A program made the translations under genes and the position numbers. DNA of 64,000 bases from Marivita sp. (GTDB lineage Bacteria; Pseudomonadota; Alphaproteobacteria; Rhodobacterales; Rhodobacteraceae), in contig NZ_JAIPUS010000013.1 of NCBI RefSeq assembly GCF_020055675.1, forward strand, positions 28,479 to 92,478. Reading direction: 5' to 3'. Positions 44,428 through 54,174 of the stretch are shown in pieces. Every line of letters begins with the position of its first letter. Within the stretch, counting starts at the first letter, position 1. Below the pieces are notes generated by a model. That model saw nothing but the letters and a program-made list of their open reading frames with translations, did not search any database and was not told where the DNA came from.

Positions 44428-45435
44428 TCAGGGGCGCCCGTGCTCTTGTCGAAAGGTCGGCAGGGCGTCACCGCTGCCGGGTGTCGCCGCCCAGATCGCC
44501 CGCGCAATGGCCCGGGTCATGCAGAGGGCGGCGTAATGGCCGAGCATCGGCATCACCTCCTCTGCCGGGGGCGCGTGGCGCGCGGTGCTGGCGGCAAAGA
44601 TCAGGTCGCCGTCATAAGGCGTGTGTGATGGCACCAAGGCGCGGGCAAAGCCGTCATGCGCAGCGGTGGCAAGCCGTTTGCAGGCGGCCTTGTCGAGTGT
44701 CGCATCCGTTGCGACGATCCCGATGGTCGTATTGCCATGCTGCGCCATGGCCGCTGCCTTGCGGCTGGGCGGCAGCGGCTGCAGGTTGGCTTGCGGATCG
44801 GGACCGAGGCCGCCGAATTCATCGCCGATTTCGAACGGTGCGGCCCAGAAATGTCGGCCGGAGGGGGTTGTCGCACGTCCCAGGGCGTTGACGACCACCA
44901 GCGCGCCGATTGTGGAGCCATCCTGCAGAACCAGCGAGGCCGACCCAAGCCCGCCCTTGTGCCGGGCGTCGGTGGCGCCGGTGCCTGCGCCCGCGGTGCC
45001 GATCGCGAAATCCCGGGTGACATTGGCCAGCGCCTGCGCCCCCAGCAGGGGGTAGGGATTGTCCGTCCAGTGCTTGTCGCCATTGTTCAGAAGATCGAAG
45101 ATGATCGCGGCGGGCACGATGGGCACGCGGGCGGCGTGGATCCGAAATCCGCGGCCCTGTTCGGCGAGCATGTCCATCACGCCCTGTGCCGCGGCAAGGC
45201 CGAAGGCCGACCCGCCGGACAGAACCAGCGCATCGACACCCGGCACGGTCTTATCCGGCTCCAGCAGGTCGGTGTCACGGGTCCCCGGTGCGCCGCCCAT
45301 GACAGCGCAGCTCGTGGTCATCGGGCCCTGTTCGGACAGCAGGACCGTGGTGCCGGACTTGAGACGGGCGTCCTCCGCGTTGCCCACCGCAAGGCCGGGA
45401 ACATCGGTGATCAGGTTGCGGGGGCCGGGTGTCAC
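44428..45435 (-). CDS. P1 family peptidase (DmpA-type aminopeptidase)
   Basis: A 335-residue N-terminal-nucleophile peptidase. The fold is shown by LITDVPGLAVGNAEDARLKSGTTVLL at the N-terminus, LSGGSAFGLAAAQGVMD (about residues 72-88) and the autocleavage region QHGNTTIGIVATDATLDK, where the Thr after Gly-Asn is the presumed nucleophile. DmpA relatives cleave N-terminal amino acids, D-amino amides or beta-peptides. It is the last gene of a leftward run of peptide-ABC permeases, fused ATPase, ALDH and SDR, suggesting breakdown of an imported peptide-like compound; that is inferred. Confidence 0.87.
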   Translation of the reverse strand: MTPGPRNLITDVPGLAVGNAEDARLKSGTTVLLSEQGPMTTSCAVMGGAPGTRDTDLLEPDKTVPGVDALVLSGGSAFGLAAAQGVMDMLAEQGRGFRIHAARVPIVPAAIIFDLLNNGDKHWTDNPYPLLGAQALANVTRDFAIGTAGAGTGATDARHKGGLGSASLVLQDGSTIGALVVVNALGRATTPSGRHFWAAPFEIGDEFGGLGPDPQANLQPLPPSRKAAAMAQHGNTTIGIVATDATLDKAACKRLATAAHDGFARALVPSHTPYDGDLIFAASTARHAPPAEEVMPMLGHYAALCMTRAIARAIWAATPGSGDALPTFRQEHGRP

Positions 45436-45465
45436 GCCGGGATCTCGGTGCTGGCCGCGTCGGAG

Positions 45466-45514
45466 TGAGGGGCCAGCCCCTCACACTCCCCGGGATATTT
45501 TTGAAACAAAGAAG
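45466..45514 (+). repeat. Copy 2 of the dispersed intergenic element with an inverted repeat
   Basis: GTGAGGGG and CCCCTCAC form a hairpin directly before ACTCCCCGGGATATTTTTGAA (core 45492-45505) and ACAAAGAAG. The core and AAGAAG tail match the element at 599-623. It occupies the 85-bp gap between the SDR stop and the P1 peptidase start, in plus orientation, opposite to transcription of both. Confidence 0.55.
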
Positions 45515-45520
45515 ATCGGC

Positions 45521-46261
45521 TCATATACAGCGTCCCCCGTCCACTTCCATGCAGACGCCGGTGATCATGCCGGCCGCGTCGGAACACAGGAAGGCCGCGG
45601 CGCTGCCAAGGTCCTGCGGCGTGGAAAAACGGCCCAGCGGGATGGTGGAGAGGAATTTCGAGCGCATCTCGGGGGTGTCTTCGCCCATGAAGCTCTTGAG
45701 CAGGGGCGTTTCGCCCGCCACCGGGTTGAGCGCGTTGACGCGGATGCCGGAGGGGGCGAGTTCTACCGCCATCGTGCGGGTGGCGGTGTTCATCCAGCCT
45801 TTGGACGCGTTGTACCAGTTCAGATTTGGCCGGGGGGATACGCCTGCAGTCGAGGCGATGTTGAGGATCGCACCGGTCTGGCGGTGCTTGAGATGCGGCA
45901 CCAGCGCGCGGGCGGTGAGGTAGACGGATTTGCAATTCACCGCGAACACGCGGTCGAAATCATCTTCGGTGATCTCTTCCATCGGGGCGGGCAGATGCGT
46001 GACGCCTGCATTGTTCACGAGGATGTCGACATGGTCCATCCGAGCGATTGCGGTTTCGATCATGTCGGACACTTGATCGCCGTTCGACACATCCGCGCGA
46101 TGCGCGATGCCGGCGATGTCGGTGGCAACGGCCTGGGCCGCGTCGATGTCGAGATCGACCACCATGACCTTCGCGCCTTCGGCGGCGAAGCTGCGCGCGA
46201 TTCCCGCGCCGAAGCCCGACGCGGCCCCGGTCACGATCGCGGTTTTTCCATCCAAGTTCAT
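45521..46261 (-). CDS. SDR family oxidoreductase
   Basis: A 246-residue classical short-chain dehydrogenase/reductase. NAD(P) motif TGAASGFGAG (residues 11-20), Asp36-37 region VVDLD favouring NAD, NNAG, the Ser in NIASTAG and the catalytic YNASK (about 150-154). The substrate is an alcohol or ketone that cannot be named. It follows the ALDH gene by 15 bp, so oxidation of alcohol to aldehyde to acid is a natural two-step reading of the pair. Confidence 0.9.
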   Translation of the reverse strand: MNLDGKTAIVTGAASGFGAGIARSFAAEGAKVMVVDLDIDAAQAVATDIAGIAHRADVSNGDQVSDMIETAIARMDHVDILVNNAGVTHLPAPMEEITEDDFDRVFAVNCKSVYLTARALVPHLKHRQTGAILNIASTAGVSPRPNLNWYNASKGWMNTATRTMAVELAPSGIRVNALNPVAGETPLLKSFMGEDTPEMRSKFLSTIPLGRFSTPQDLGSAAAFLCSDAAGMITGVCMEVDGGRCI

Positions 46262-46276
46262 GTCTTGTCCCCCTGT

Positions 46277-47722
46277 TCAGCCGTGTTTTGCAGCGACGGT
46301 TTTCAGAGTCGAGAAGCCATAAAGCGCCTCGACCCCCTTTTCGCGGCCATGGCCGGATTTGCCGATGCCGCCGAACGGCAGTTCGACGCCGCCGCCTGCG
46401 CCGTAATTGTTGATGAAAACCTGCCCGGTTTTCAGCGCCTTGGCCAGCCGCATCTGGCGCCCGCCGTCGTTTGTCCAGACCCCGGCGACAAGGCCATAGG
46501 AGGTGCCGTTGGCGATCTGGATCGCCTCGTCTTCCGTGTCGAAGGGGATGAGCACTTGCACCGGGCCGAAAAGTTCGTCCTGCGCCAGCGGGTGATCCGG
46601 CGCCGTGGGTCCATAAAGCCGCGGTTGCACATAGGCACCGCCCGCGGGCAGGTCGGCGGGACGCGGCGTTTCGGCGATCAGGGGCAGGTCGCCGGCCGCC
46701 CCGAGCAGGGTCTCGAGCCGGGACTTTTGTTTCAGGGAGACCAGCGGGCCGATATCGGGATCGCTGTCGGCGGGGCCGATCCGTTTGGCGCGGTAGGCGT
46801 CGCCCATGCGCCGGGCCAGGTCGTCGTATATGGTGCGCTGGATCAGGATGCGTGACGCGGCCGAACAGGTCTGGCCCGCGTTCTGCAGCCCGGCATTGAC
46901 GAGAAAGGGCAAGGCCGCCTCCAGGTCGGCATCGGCGAACACGATCTGGGGGGATTTGCCGCCAAGTTCGAGCGTGACGGGCACGACATTGCGTGCCGCC
47001 AGCGTCTGGATCGTTCTGCCGGTGTCGACCGATCCGGTGAAACTCAGGTGGTGCACACCCGCATGACCGGCCAGCGCCGCGCCCGCCTCTGCGCCGAGAC
47101 CCGGCACCACGTTGATCGCGCCATCGGGCAGCCCTGCCTCTTGCGCCAGATGGGCGAAAAGAAGCGCCGTAAGACAGGCATCCTCGGCCGGTTTGAGCAC
47201 GCAGGCATTGCCCATGGCCAGCGCCGCCCCGACCGAGCGTCCGATGATCTGCATGGGGTAGTTCCACGGCACGATATGGCCGGTCACGCCGTGCGGCTCG
47301 CGGAGCGTGTAAACGGTGTAGCCGTCGAGATAGGGGAGTGTCTGACCGTGCACCTTGTCCGCCGCGCCGCCGTAGAATTCGCAGTAGCGGGCCAGGGCGA
47401 GGGCGTCGTTGCGCGCCTGGGTCACCGGTTTGCCGACGTCGAGCGTCTCGAGCGTGGTGAAGAGATCGACATCGTCGAGGACTAGCTGACCCAGCCGGGT
47501 CAGGCAGCGGCCCCGCTCCAGTGCCGGCATCTGGCCCCAGGCGCCGTCACGCGCGGCCTGTGCGGCGGCGACAGCGGCGTCGATATTCGTCTCTGACCCG
47601 CGGGCGATGGTGCACAGCCTGTCCCCGGTTGACGGGTTTACGAGCGGCAGGACCCGGTCCGTGGCGCGCCATGTGCCGGCGATCAGGATATGGCTGGGAT
47701 CAAAGGGCAGGATCGGGAGCAT
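46277..47722 (-). CDS. NAD(P)-dependent aldehyde dehydrogenase
   Basis: A 481-residue ALDH with all catalytic residues: Asn154 (VPWNYP), Glu252 (VTLELGGKSP), Cys286 (NAGQTCSAASRI), plus FTGSVDTGR in the cofactor site. It oxidises an aldehyde to its acid; the closest-looking relatives act on betaine or amino aldehydes, but specificity cannot be read. ATG 47722 has GGAGAAG upstream and overlaps the ABC ATPase gene end by 23 bases. It is part of the run 51075 to 44428. Confidence 0.92.
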   Translation of the reverse strand: MLPILPFDPSHILIAGTWRATDRVLPLVNPSTGDRLCTIARGSETNIDAAVAAAQAARDGAWGQMPALERGRCLTRLGQLVLDDVDLFTTLETLDVGKPVTQARNDALALARYCEFYGGAADKVHGQTLPYLDGYTVYTLREPHGVTGHIVPWNYPMQIIGRSVGAALAMGNACVLKPAEDACLTALLFAHLAQEAGLPDGAINVVPGLGAEAGAALAGHAGVHHLSFTGSVDTGRTIQTLAARNVVPVTLELGGKSPQIVFADADLEAALPFLVNAGLQNAGQTCSAASRILIQRTIYDDLARRMGDAYRAKRIGPADSDPDIGPLVSLKQKSRLETLLGAAGDLPLIAETPRPADLPAGGAYVQPRLYGPTAPDHPLAQDELFGPVQVLIPFDTEDEAIQIANGTSYGLVAGVWTNDGGRQMRLAKALKTGQVFINNYGAGGGVELPFGGIGKSGHGREKGVEALYGFSTLKTVAAKHG

Positions 47723-49319
47723 ATGGGGTCTTCTCCAGGTCTTCGGGCAGCCGGGGGGCCGCTGCCATGAGTGTGCGGGTATAGGGGTGGTCCGGGGCAT
47801 CGAACAACGCTCGGGTGGGGCGGTCCTCGACGATCTTGCCGGCCTGCATCACAATCACGCGGTCGGTGATCGACCGAACCACGCTCAGGTCGTGGCTGAT
47901 GAAGAGATAGGTCAGCCCGTATGCGCGGCTGAGATCGGCCATGAGGTCGAGGATCTGCGCCCGCACCCGCACATCGAGCGCCGATACCGCTTCGTCGAAC
48001 ACGATCAGGTCGGGCTTGATGATGAGCGCGCGGGCAATCGCGATGCGCTGGCGCTGGCCGCCGGAAAAGGCATGGATGTGCTTGTCCGCGTCGCGCGGAG
48101 ACAGTCCCACGGCCGTGAGCGCATCCGCGATCGCACCGTCCAGTGCGCGGCCCGTGGGCGCATCGTCAAGAAGGTGAAACGGCTCCGAGACAAGCCGCGC
48201 GACCCGGTGGCGGGGGTTGAAGCTGCCGTATGGATCCTGGAACACCACCTGCATCTTGCGGCGCACGGTCAGGTTCGGGTGGCCGCCTTGCCAGACCGGA
48301 TCGCCGTCGAGCGTGATGCGCCCCGACTGCGTTGCCTCCAGCCCGAGAATGGCGCGGGTGAGGGTGGATTTACCACAGCCCGACTCGCCGACGAGGCCGA
48401 CGCGTTCGCCGCGCCTGATCTCGAAGCTGACATGATCGACGGCGCGAAAGGTCTGGCGCGCGCCGAAAAGCGTCTTGCGCGGTAGTGGAAAGTCGCGGCT
48501 GACAGACTGCACCGACAGGAGCGGAGTATCGGCCTTGGCCGGGCCAAGATCGGCCTGATGCCGCGATGCCTCGAAAAGCTGCCGGGTGTAGCTGTGGCGC
48601 ATCTCGTGCAGCACGTCGCGGGTCGGCCCGGACTCCACGATCTCGCCGTGGCGCATGACATTGAGCGTGTCGGCCATGTCGCTGACCACGGCCAGATCAT
48701 GGGTGATCATCATCAGCGCCATGCCCTGTCCCCGCGCGAGGCCGCGCAGCAGATCGAGGATTTGCGCCTGGGTGGTCACGTCAAGCGCCGTGGTCGGCTC
48801 ATCCGCGATCAGCAGACGCGGGCGCAGGGCAATGGCCATCGCGATCACGACACGCTGGCGCTGCCCGCCGCTCAACTCGTGCGGATAACGCGACAGCGGG
48901 AACCGGTCGGGCGGCAGGCCGACGCGATCAAGAACCTCCCGGGCGCGCTCTTCAGCCATTTTGGGCGTCATCGATTTATGCACCAGGATCGTCTCCATCA
49001 CCTGCGCGCCGATGGTTTGCACCGGGTTGAGGGCGGTCATCGGTTCCTGGAACACCATGCCGATCTCGCGTCCGCGCAGGTCGCACATCTGCGGCTCGGG
49101 CAGGCTCAAAAGGTCAGTGCCGTCGAAGTGGATTGCGCCGCCGGTTCCGGTGCCCTTGGGCAAGAGCCCCATGGTGGCAAAGGCTGTCATGGATTTGCCC
49201 GATCCGCTTTCGCCGGTCAGCGCGGTGATCTCGCCTTCAGCAATCCTTAAGGAAATGCCGTGCAGGATGGCCGTGTCATGAATCGAAAGAGAAAGGGACT
49301 CGATGTTCAGAAGGCTCAT
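47700..49319 (-). CDS. Peptide ABC transporter ATPase, DppD-DppF fused
   Basis: A 539-residue protein with two complete oligopeptide-type ATPase domains in one chain, as in GsiA or YejF. NBD1: [16 protein letters not shown] (about 36-51), [31 protein letters not shown]2: [16 protein letters not shown] (about 319-334), [27 protein letters not shown] (Ala for Pro after Glu). Both look catalytically complete. The ATG at 49319 overlaps the permease stop by four bases. It powers the permease pair at 49316-51075. Confidence 0.93.
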   Translation of the reverse strand: MSLLNIESLSLSIHDTAILHGISLRIAEGEITALTGESGSGKSMTAFATMGLLPKGTGTGGAIHFDGTDLLSLPEPQMCDLRGREIGMVFQEPMTALNPVQTIGAQVMETILVHKSMTPKMAEERAREVLDRVGLPPDRFPLSRYPHELSGGQRQRVVIAMAIALRPRLLIADEPTTALDVTTQAQILDLLRGLARGQGMALMMITHDLAVVSDMADTLNVMRHGEIVESGPTRDVLHEMRHSYTRQLFEASRHQADLGPAKADTPLLSVQSVSRDFPLPRKTLFGARQTFRAVDHVSFEIRRGERVGLVGESGCGKSTLTRAILGLEATQSGRITLDGDPVWQGGHPNLTVRRKMQVVFQDPYGSFNPRHRVARLVSEPFHLLDDAPTGRALDGAIADALTAVGLSPRDADKHIHAFSGGQRQRIAIARALIIKPDLIVFDEAVSALDVRVRAQILDLMADLSRAYGLTYLFISHDLSVVRSITDRVIVMQAGKIVEDRPTRALFDAPDHPYTRTLMAAAPRLPEDLEKTPYAPDPAL

Positions 49320-50127
49320 GTGCGCACCACCTTGAGGCGGGGGTCCAGCGCGTCGCGCAGCCCGTCTCCCAGCAGGTTGAGCCCCAGCACCATGGCGACG
49401 ATGGTCAGCCCTGGGATCAGGGCGACATGCGGGGCCAAGGCCACCATCGTCTGTGCATCCGCCAGCATGCGACCCCAGCTTGGGATCGGGGGCTGTGCGC
49501 CAAGGCCGACATAGCTCAGGCCTGCCTCCGCCAGGATACCAAGACTGAACTGGATGGTGCTCTGGACGATCAGCAGGTTGGCAACGTTGGGCAGGATGTG
49601 TTCCGCGCTGATGCGCGTGCGGCTTTTGCCGGCGACCCGCGCCGCGAGGACGAAGTCGCGCGTCCAAAGGCTGAGCGCGGCCCCACGGGTGATGCGGGCG
49701 AAAACGGGGATGTTGAAGACACCGATGGCGATGATCGCATTGGTGGCCGAGGGACCGAACACGGCGGTGATGAGGATGGCGATGACCAGCGACGGAAAGG
49801 CGAAGATCAGATCATTCATCCGCATGATGACCTCGTCAAGAAGTCCGCCGTCGCGTGCAGCGGCGGCAAGGCCCAACGGGACGCCAAGCCCCATGCCGAT
49901 GCCCACCGCCACCAAAGCGACGGCAATCGAGGTCCGCGCCCCGACCATAAGCATCGACAGGATGTCGCGGCCGAAATGGTCCGTGCCCAGAAGGTTGCCC
50001 GCTCCGGGGGGCTGCAGGCGGTTCGGGATGTCCATCGCCTCCACGCTGTCGGGGGTCCAGGTGAAGGACAGGATCGCGGCCAGCAGGAACAGCCCGGTGA
50101 GCGCGCCGCCAAGGATCAGGTTTCGGC

Positions 50128-50131
<4 letters not shown>
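49316..50131 (-). CDS. Peptide ABC transporter permease, DppC type
   Basis: A 271-residue permease of the DppC/OppC group. It has an N-terminal membrane segment, LLGTDHFGRDILSMLMVGARTSIAVAL (about residues 47-73), and the EAA coupling loop FVLAARVAGKSRTRISAEHILPNVANLLIVQ, ending in GDGLRDALDPRL, which is typical of the family. It should pair with the permease at 50128-51075. Starts and stops overlap neighbours by four bases on both sides. Confidence 0.93.
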
Positions 50132-51075
<944 letters not shown>

Positions 51076-51308
51076 CGCGCGCAAGTTAGACCAAGCCGTT
51101 TGGCAAAGAAAAGGCGAATAATGGTTCTGTCGGTGCCGTGTTGCCGCGCGGGGATCGCGCCACCCGGCCAGAGTGCGCCCTGCTTGGTGCGCCGCCCCCG
51201 AAACGAAAGAGAGCCACGACGAAATGTCGCAGAAACCGGGGTCTTTTCAAAGGTTTGCGGAGGGGGTGCCCGGGGCTTTTGCCGGCGACAAGACCATTGT
51301 CACCGACG

Positions 51309-51337
51309 GCGAAACCCTGCGGTTGGCAGGGTTTCGC
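51309..51337. repeat. Perfect 11-bp stem after phhB
   Basis: GCGAAACCCTG (51309-51319), loop CGGTTGG, CAGGGTTTCGC (51327-51337). It begins 10 bp after the phhB stop on the minus strand and lacks a T-run, so it is a likely factor-dependent or mRNA-stabilising 3' end separating phhB from the ABC operon. The rest of 51076-51308 shows no convincing gene. Confidence 0.5.
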
Positions 51338-51346
51338 GCTGCGCCG

Positions 51347-51637
51347 TCAAAGGCTGTCGAGTTTGCGCGCCAGTTTGGCATCCAGCGACGAAAGGCCACC
51401 GACATCATGCGTGGTCAAAGTGACGTCGACCCGATTGTAGACATTGGCCCATTCCGGATGGTGGTCCCATTTTTCGGCCCAAAGCGCGGCACGGGTCATC
51501 CATGCGAAGGCTTCGGTAAAATCGGCAAACTTGAACGTCTTGCTGATCGCATCGCGATCTTCCAGAAGCGTCCAACCCGACTCTTTCAACGGGTCGAGCA
51601 CGCTCTTGCGAACTTCGTCAGAAAGTTTCTCGGTCAT
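51347..51637 (-). CDS. phhB: 4a-hydroxytetrahydrobiopterin dehydratase (pterin carbinolamine dehydratase)
   Basis: A 96-residue enzyme with the full family motif [28 protein letters not shown] (about residues 56-83), including the catalytic His pair and Asp. It regenerates quinonoid dihydrobiopterin after aromatic amino acid hydroxylation; no hydroxylase gene is in the window, and in many bacteria the family has a moonlighting role in molybdopterin enzymes. Its start overlaps the stop of the acyltransferase gene by four bases. Confidence 0.9.
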   Translation of the reverse strand: MTEKLSDEVRKSVLDPLKESGWTLLEDRDAISKTFKFADFTEAFAWMTRAALWAEKWDHHPEWANVYNRVDVTLTTHDVGGLSSLDAKLARKLDSL

Positions 51638-52833
51638 TCTTGCTCCTCAATCTGGTCTTTTCTGAACGGGCCATAGCTGGTCAGGATCTCGATATCCTGA
51701 CCGACGGCTTGCGACTCGGCTTCGAGATATCGGGCCACCGCGTCGGAAAACCCGGCATCCCCGATCCAGTGCAGCGAATGCGTGTAGACGGGAAGATACC
51801 CGCGCGACAGCTTGTGTTCGCCCTGCGCCCCCGCCTCGACCCGCGACAAACCATGCGCGACAGCATGGTCCATCGCCTGATAATAGCACAGTTCGAAATG
51901 CAGACAGGGGTGGTCTTCGATGCAGCCCCAGTAGCGCCCGTACAGCGTGTCTCGTCCGATCACGTTCAGCGCGCCTGCGACCCATTCGCCATCGCGTTCG
52001 GCCATGACCAGCAGGATATCGTCGCGCAGCTGGTCCTGGGCGATGTCGAAGAAGCGGCGCGTCAGATAGGGCGTGCCCCATTTGCGCGCGCCAGTGTCCT
52101 GGTAGAAATCCCAGAATGCCGCCCAGTGCTCGGGCTGTATCTGGTCCCCGGTGAAGTGCTGGATCGTCCCGCCGAACGCCTGCGCGCGGGCGCGTTCCTT
52201 GCGGATGGTCTTGCGCTTGCGCGAACTGAGATCCGCGAGAAACCCGTCAAAGCTGTCATAGCCGCGATTGTCCCAATGGTATTGCTGGGTCCGTCTGCGC
52301 AGCAGGCCGATCTGTTCGCCGGCAATGGCCTCGTCCTCCGTGCAGAAGGTGACATGCAGCGACGAGAGCTGGTTGTCGGCGGCCACTTGTATCGCGCCCT
52401 GAACAAGCGCGCCAAGGCCTTCGGCGTCGTATCCCGGCCGGGTGAGGATCCGCCGCCCGGTCGCCGGGGTGAAGGGAACGGCGATTTGCAACTTCGGGTA
52501 ATACCGGCCCCCTGCGCGTTCCAACGCATGGGCCCAGTTGTGATCGAAGATGTATTCGCCCTGGCTGTGGCTTTTGGCATAGAGCGGTGCGCAGGCGATG
52601 ATCCGGCCGTCCAGCTCCGCCGTCAGGTAGCGCGGGTCCCAACCCGTGCCGGTGCCGACAGAGCCGCTGTCCTCGAGGGCCTTGAGAAACCGGTGCGTGG
52701 TGAACGGATCGCGGGCGCGCCCGCCATCTTCGGTTTCCGGGCAGGCGCAGGCATCCCAATCCTCTGCCGCGATCTGCGACAGCGAAGAGTGCATGGTAAC
52801 GGCGATCGTGGGCGCGTCAGCGGGGTCCGACAT
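51634..52833 (-). CDS. FemAB-like GNAT acyltransferase (DUF482/PF04339 family)
   Basis: A 399-residue protein of the peptidogalycan biosynthesis/FemAB-like group: [20 protein letters not shown] near the N-terminus, [45 protein letters not shown] (about residues 81-125), [35 protein letters not shown]. The fold transfers an acyl group from a CoA or tRNA donor; neither donor nor acceptor is known. ATG 52833 begins MSDPADAP. It is coupled to phhB by a four-base overlap. Confidence 0.85.
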   Translation of the reverse strand: MSDPADAPTIAVTMHSSLSQIAAEDWDACACPETEDGGRARDPFTTHRFLKALEDSGSVGTGTGWDPRYLTAELDGRIIACAPLYAKSHSQGEYIFDHNWAHALERAGGRYYPKLQIAVPFTPATGRRILTRPGYDAEGLGALVQGAIQVAADNQLSSLHVTFCTEDEAIAGEQIGLLRRRTQQYHWDNRGYDSFDGFLADLSSRKRKTIRKERARAQAFGGTIQHFTGDQIQPEHWAAFWDFYQDTGARKWGTPYLTRRFFDIAQDQLRDDILLVMAERDGEWVAGALNVIGRDTLYGRYWGCIEDHPCLHFELCYYQAMDHAVAHGLSRVEAGAQGEHKLSRGYLPVYTHSLHWIGDAGFSDAVARYLEAESQAVGQDIEILTSYGPFRKDQIEEQE

Positions 52834-52881
52834 GGCGTTTCCTTCGGTCTGCCCTGAAAGGTGGGCCGCAACGGCGCGTGT

Positions 52882-53637
52882 TCAAGCGGCGTAGCCTTCA
52901 AAGGTGATGTTGTCGGCCAGGTCGCGCGCTTCGGTTTCCTGTTCGCGGCTGCGTATTGTCCAGCACAGGATCGGCACGCCCTGTTGTTTGCGCAGTTGCA
53001 CGAACGGCAAGTCGAGGTCGGTCCTGTCGTAGCTGAGAAACGACGCGCCAACCGTGTCGAAATCCGCAATCGCGGCCAGCCGCGCGCGGGTGTCGACGGG
53101 CACATGCGGGTCATCCGTCTGGCGCCAGGCCGCGCCGACCAAGCCGCGCGGGACGCCCGGCGCCAGTCGTCCGAACCGGTCCACCATATCCGGGTTGAAG
53201 GACATCACCGCCACCGGACCGGCATAGCCGGCCAGCGCGTCGGCGGTCGCCTGTTCGAGCCGACCGTCGCTGTCGCCCATCACGCCGGATTGGTCCTTTA
53301 CCTCGATCAGCAGCGGCACGGTGCCATTGATGGCGCGCAGCACCTGGGGCAGTGTCTGGAGTGTGTCCGGGCCGCCTGTCAGTGCGATGTTCTGCAAGGT
53401 GGCGGCGTCGCGGTCGTGCACCGGGCCGGTTCCATCGGTCAGGCGGTCCAGGTCGGTGTCGTGGAACACCATGGCCACACCATCGCGCGACAATTGCACG
53501 TCCAGTTCGATGCCATATCCCGCGTCCATCGCGGCGGCAAAGGCGGACCGGCTGTTTTCGATCCGCCCTGCGGCTGCGTCGTGATAGCCGCGATGGGCGA
53601 TGGGCCGGGCCAGGAACGCCGGGGGCAGGGCTGTCAT
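52882..53637 (-). CDS. ugpQ: Glycerophosphodiester phosphodiesterase
   Basis: A 251-residue TIM-barrel GDPD. It shows PIAHRGYHDAAAGRIENSRSAF (His catalytic in HRG, then ExNS), IELDVQLSRDGVAMVFHDTDLDRLTDGTG (metal Glu and Asp, catalytic His), and LLIEVKDQ. It hydrolyses glycerophosphodiesters to glycerol 3-phosphate and an alcohol. There is no signal peptide, so it is cytoplasmic UgpQ-like rather than periplasmic GlpQ. Its start overlaps the RidA stop by four bases. Confidence 0.88.
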   Translation of the reverse strand: MTALPPAFLARPIAHRGYHDAAAGRIENSRSAFAAAMDAGYGIELDVQLSRDGVAMVFHDTDLDRLTDGTGPVHDRDAATLQNIALTGGPDTLQTLPQVLRAINGTVPLLIEVKDQSGVMGDSDGRLEQATADALAGYAGPVAVMSFNPDMVDRFGRLAPGVPRGLVGAAWRQTDDPHVPVDTRARLAAIADFDTVGASFLSYDRTDLDLPFVQLRKQQGVPILCWTIRSREQETEARDLADNITFEGYAA

Positions 53638-54095
53638 AGCAATTCGAAGATCCCTTCGATCTCGACTGCGACGCCAAAGGGCAGGGAGGCGGCCGACACC
53701 GCGGAGCGCGCGTGCCGCCCGTTGTCCCCCAGAACGTCGACCATCAGATCCGAGGCGCCGTTGACCACCTTGGGCTGGTCGCCGAACTCGGCGGTCGAGT
53801 TGACGAACCCGACCAGCTTGACCAGGCGCACCCGGCCCAGGTCGCCGCCCGCGGCCTTGCGGGCCTGTGCGAGCAGCGCCAATGCGCAGTGCTTTGCCGC
53901 CTCGGCCCCCGCCTCGACCTCCAGGTCAGCGCCGAGCTTGCCCGTGATCAATCCGTCGGGCCCGTTGGGCAACTGTCCCGAGACGTAAATCTGGTTTCCG
54001 GTCTGTACGACAGGCACGTAATTCGCCGCCGGAGCAGGGGCGTCGGGCAGGGTCAGCCCCAGCTCGGCAAGGCGGGCGTCGATGGTGTTGGTCAT
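53634..54095 (-). CDS. RidA family enamine/imine deaminase
   Basis: A 153-residue member of the YjgF/RidA family, in the longer branch. VSGQLPNGPDGLITGKLG, LVKLVGFVNSTAEFGDQPKVVNGASDLMVDVLG and GRHARSAVSAASLPFGVAVEIEGIF hold the conserved Gly, Arg and Glu positions. RidA proteins hydrolyse reactive 2-aminoacrylate-type enamines or imines. ATG 54095 follows GAGGGAG. It overlaps the GDPD gene and lies 79 bp left of the PBP1A stop. Confidence 0.9.
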   Translation of the reverse strand: MTNTIDARLAELGLTLPDAPAPAANYVPVVQTGNQIYVSGQLPNGPDGLITGKLGADLEVEAGAEAAKHCALALLAQARKAAGGDLGRVRLVKLVGFVNSTAEFGDQPKVVNGASDLMVDVLGDNGRHARSAVSAASLPFGVAVEIEGIFELL

Positions 54096-54174
54096 GGTGT
54101 CTCCCTCGTGTTGTGGCGAACGGTATTGCGTGATCCGGAAAATGGAAAGCGGGTTCTCACCTTGTGTGTTCCGA

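Noticed and set aside
51173..51676. Plus-strand frame with an ATG at 51224 overlapping phhB
   Set aside because: It overlaps the whole phhB gene, which has the full family motif, and the ribosome site is poor.
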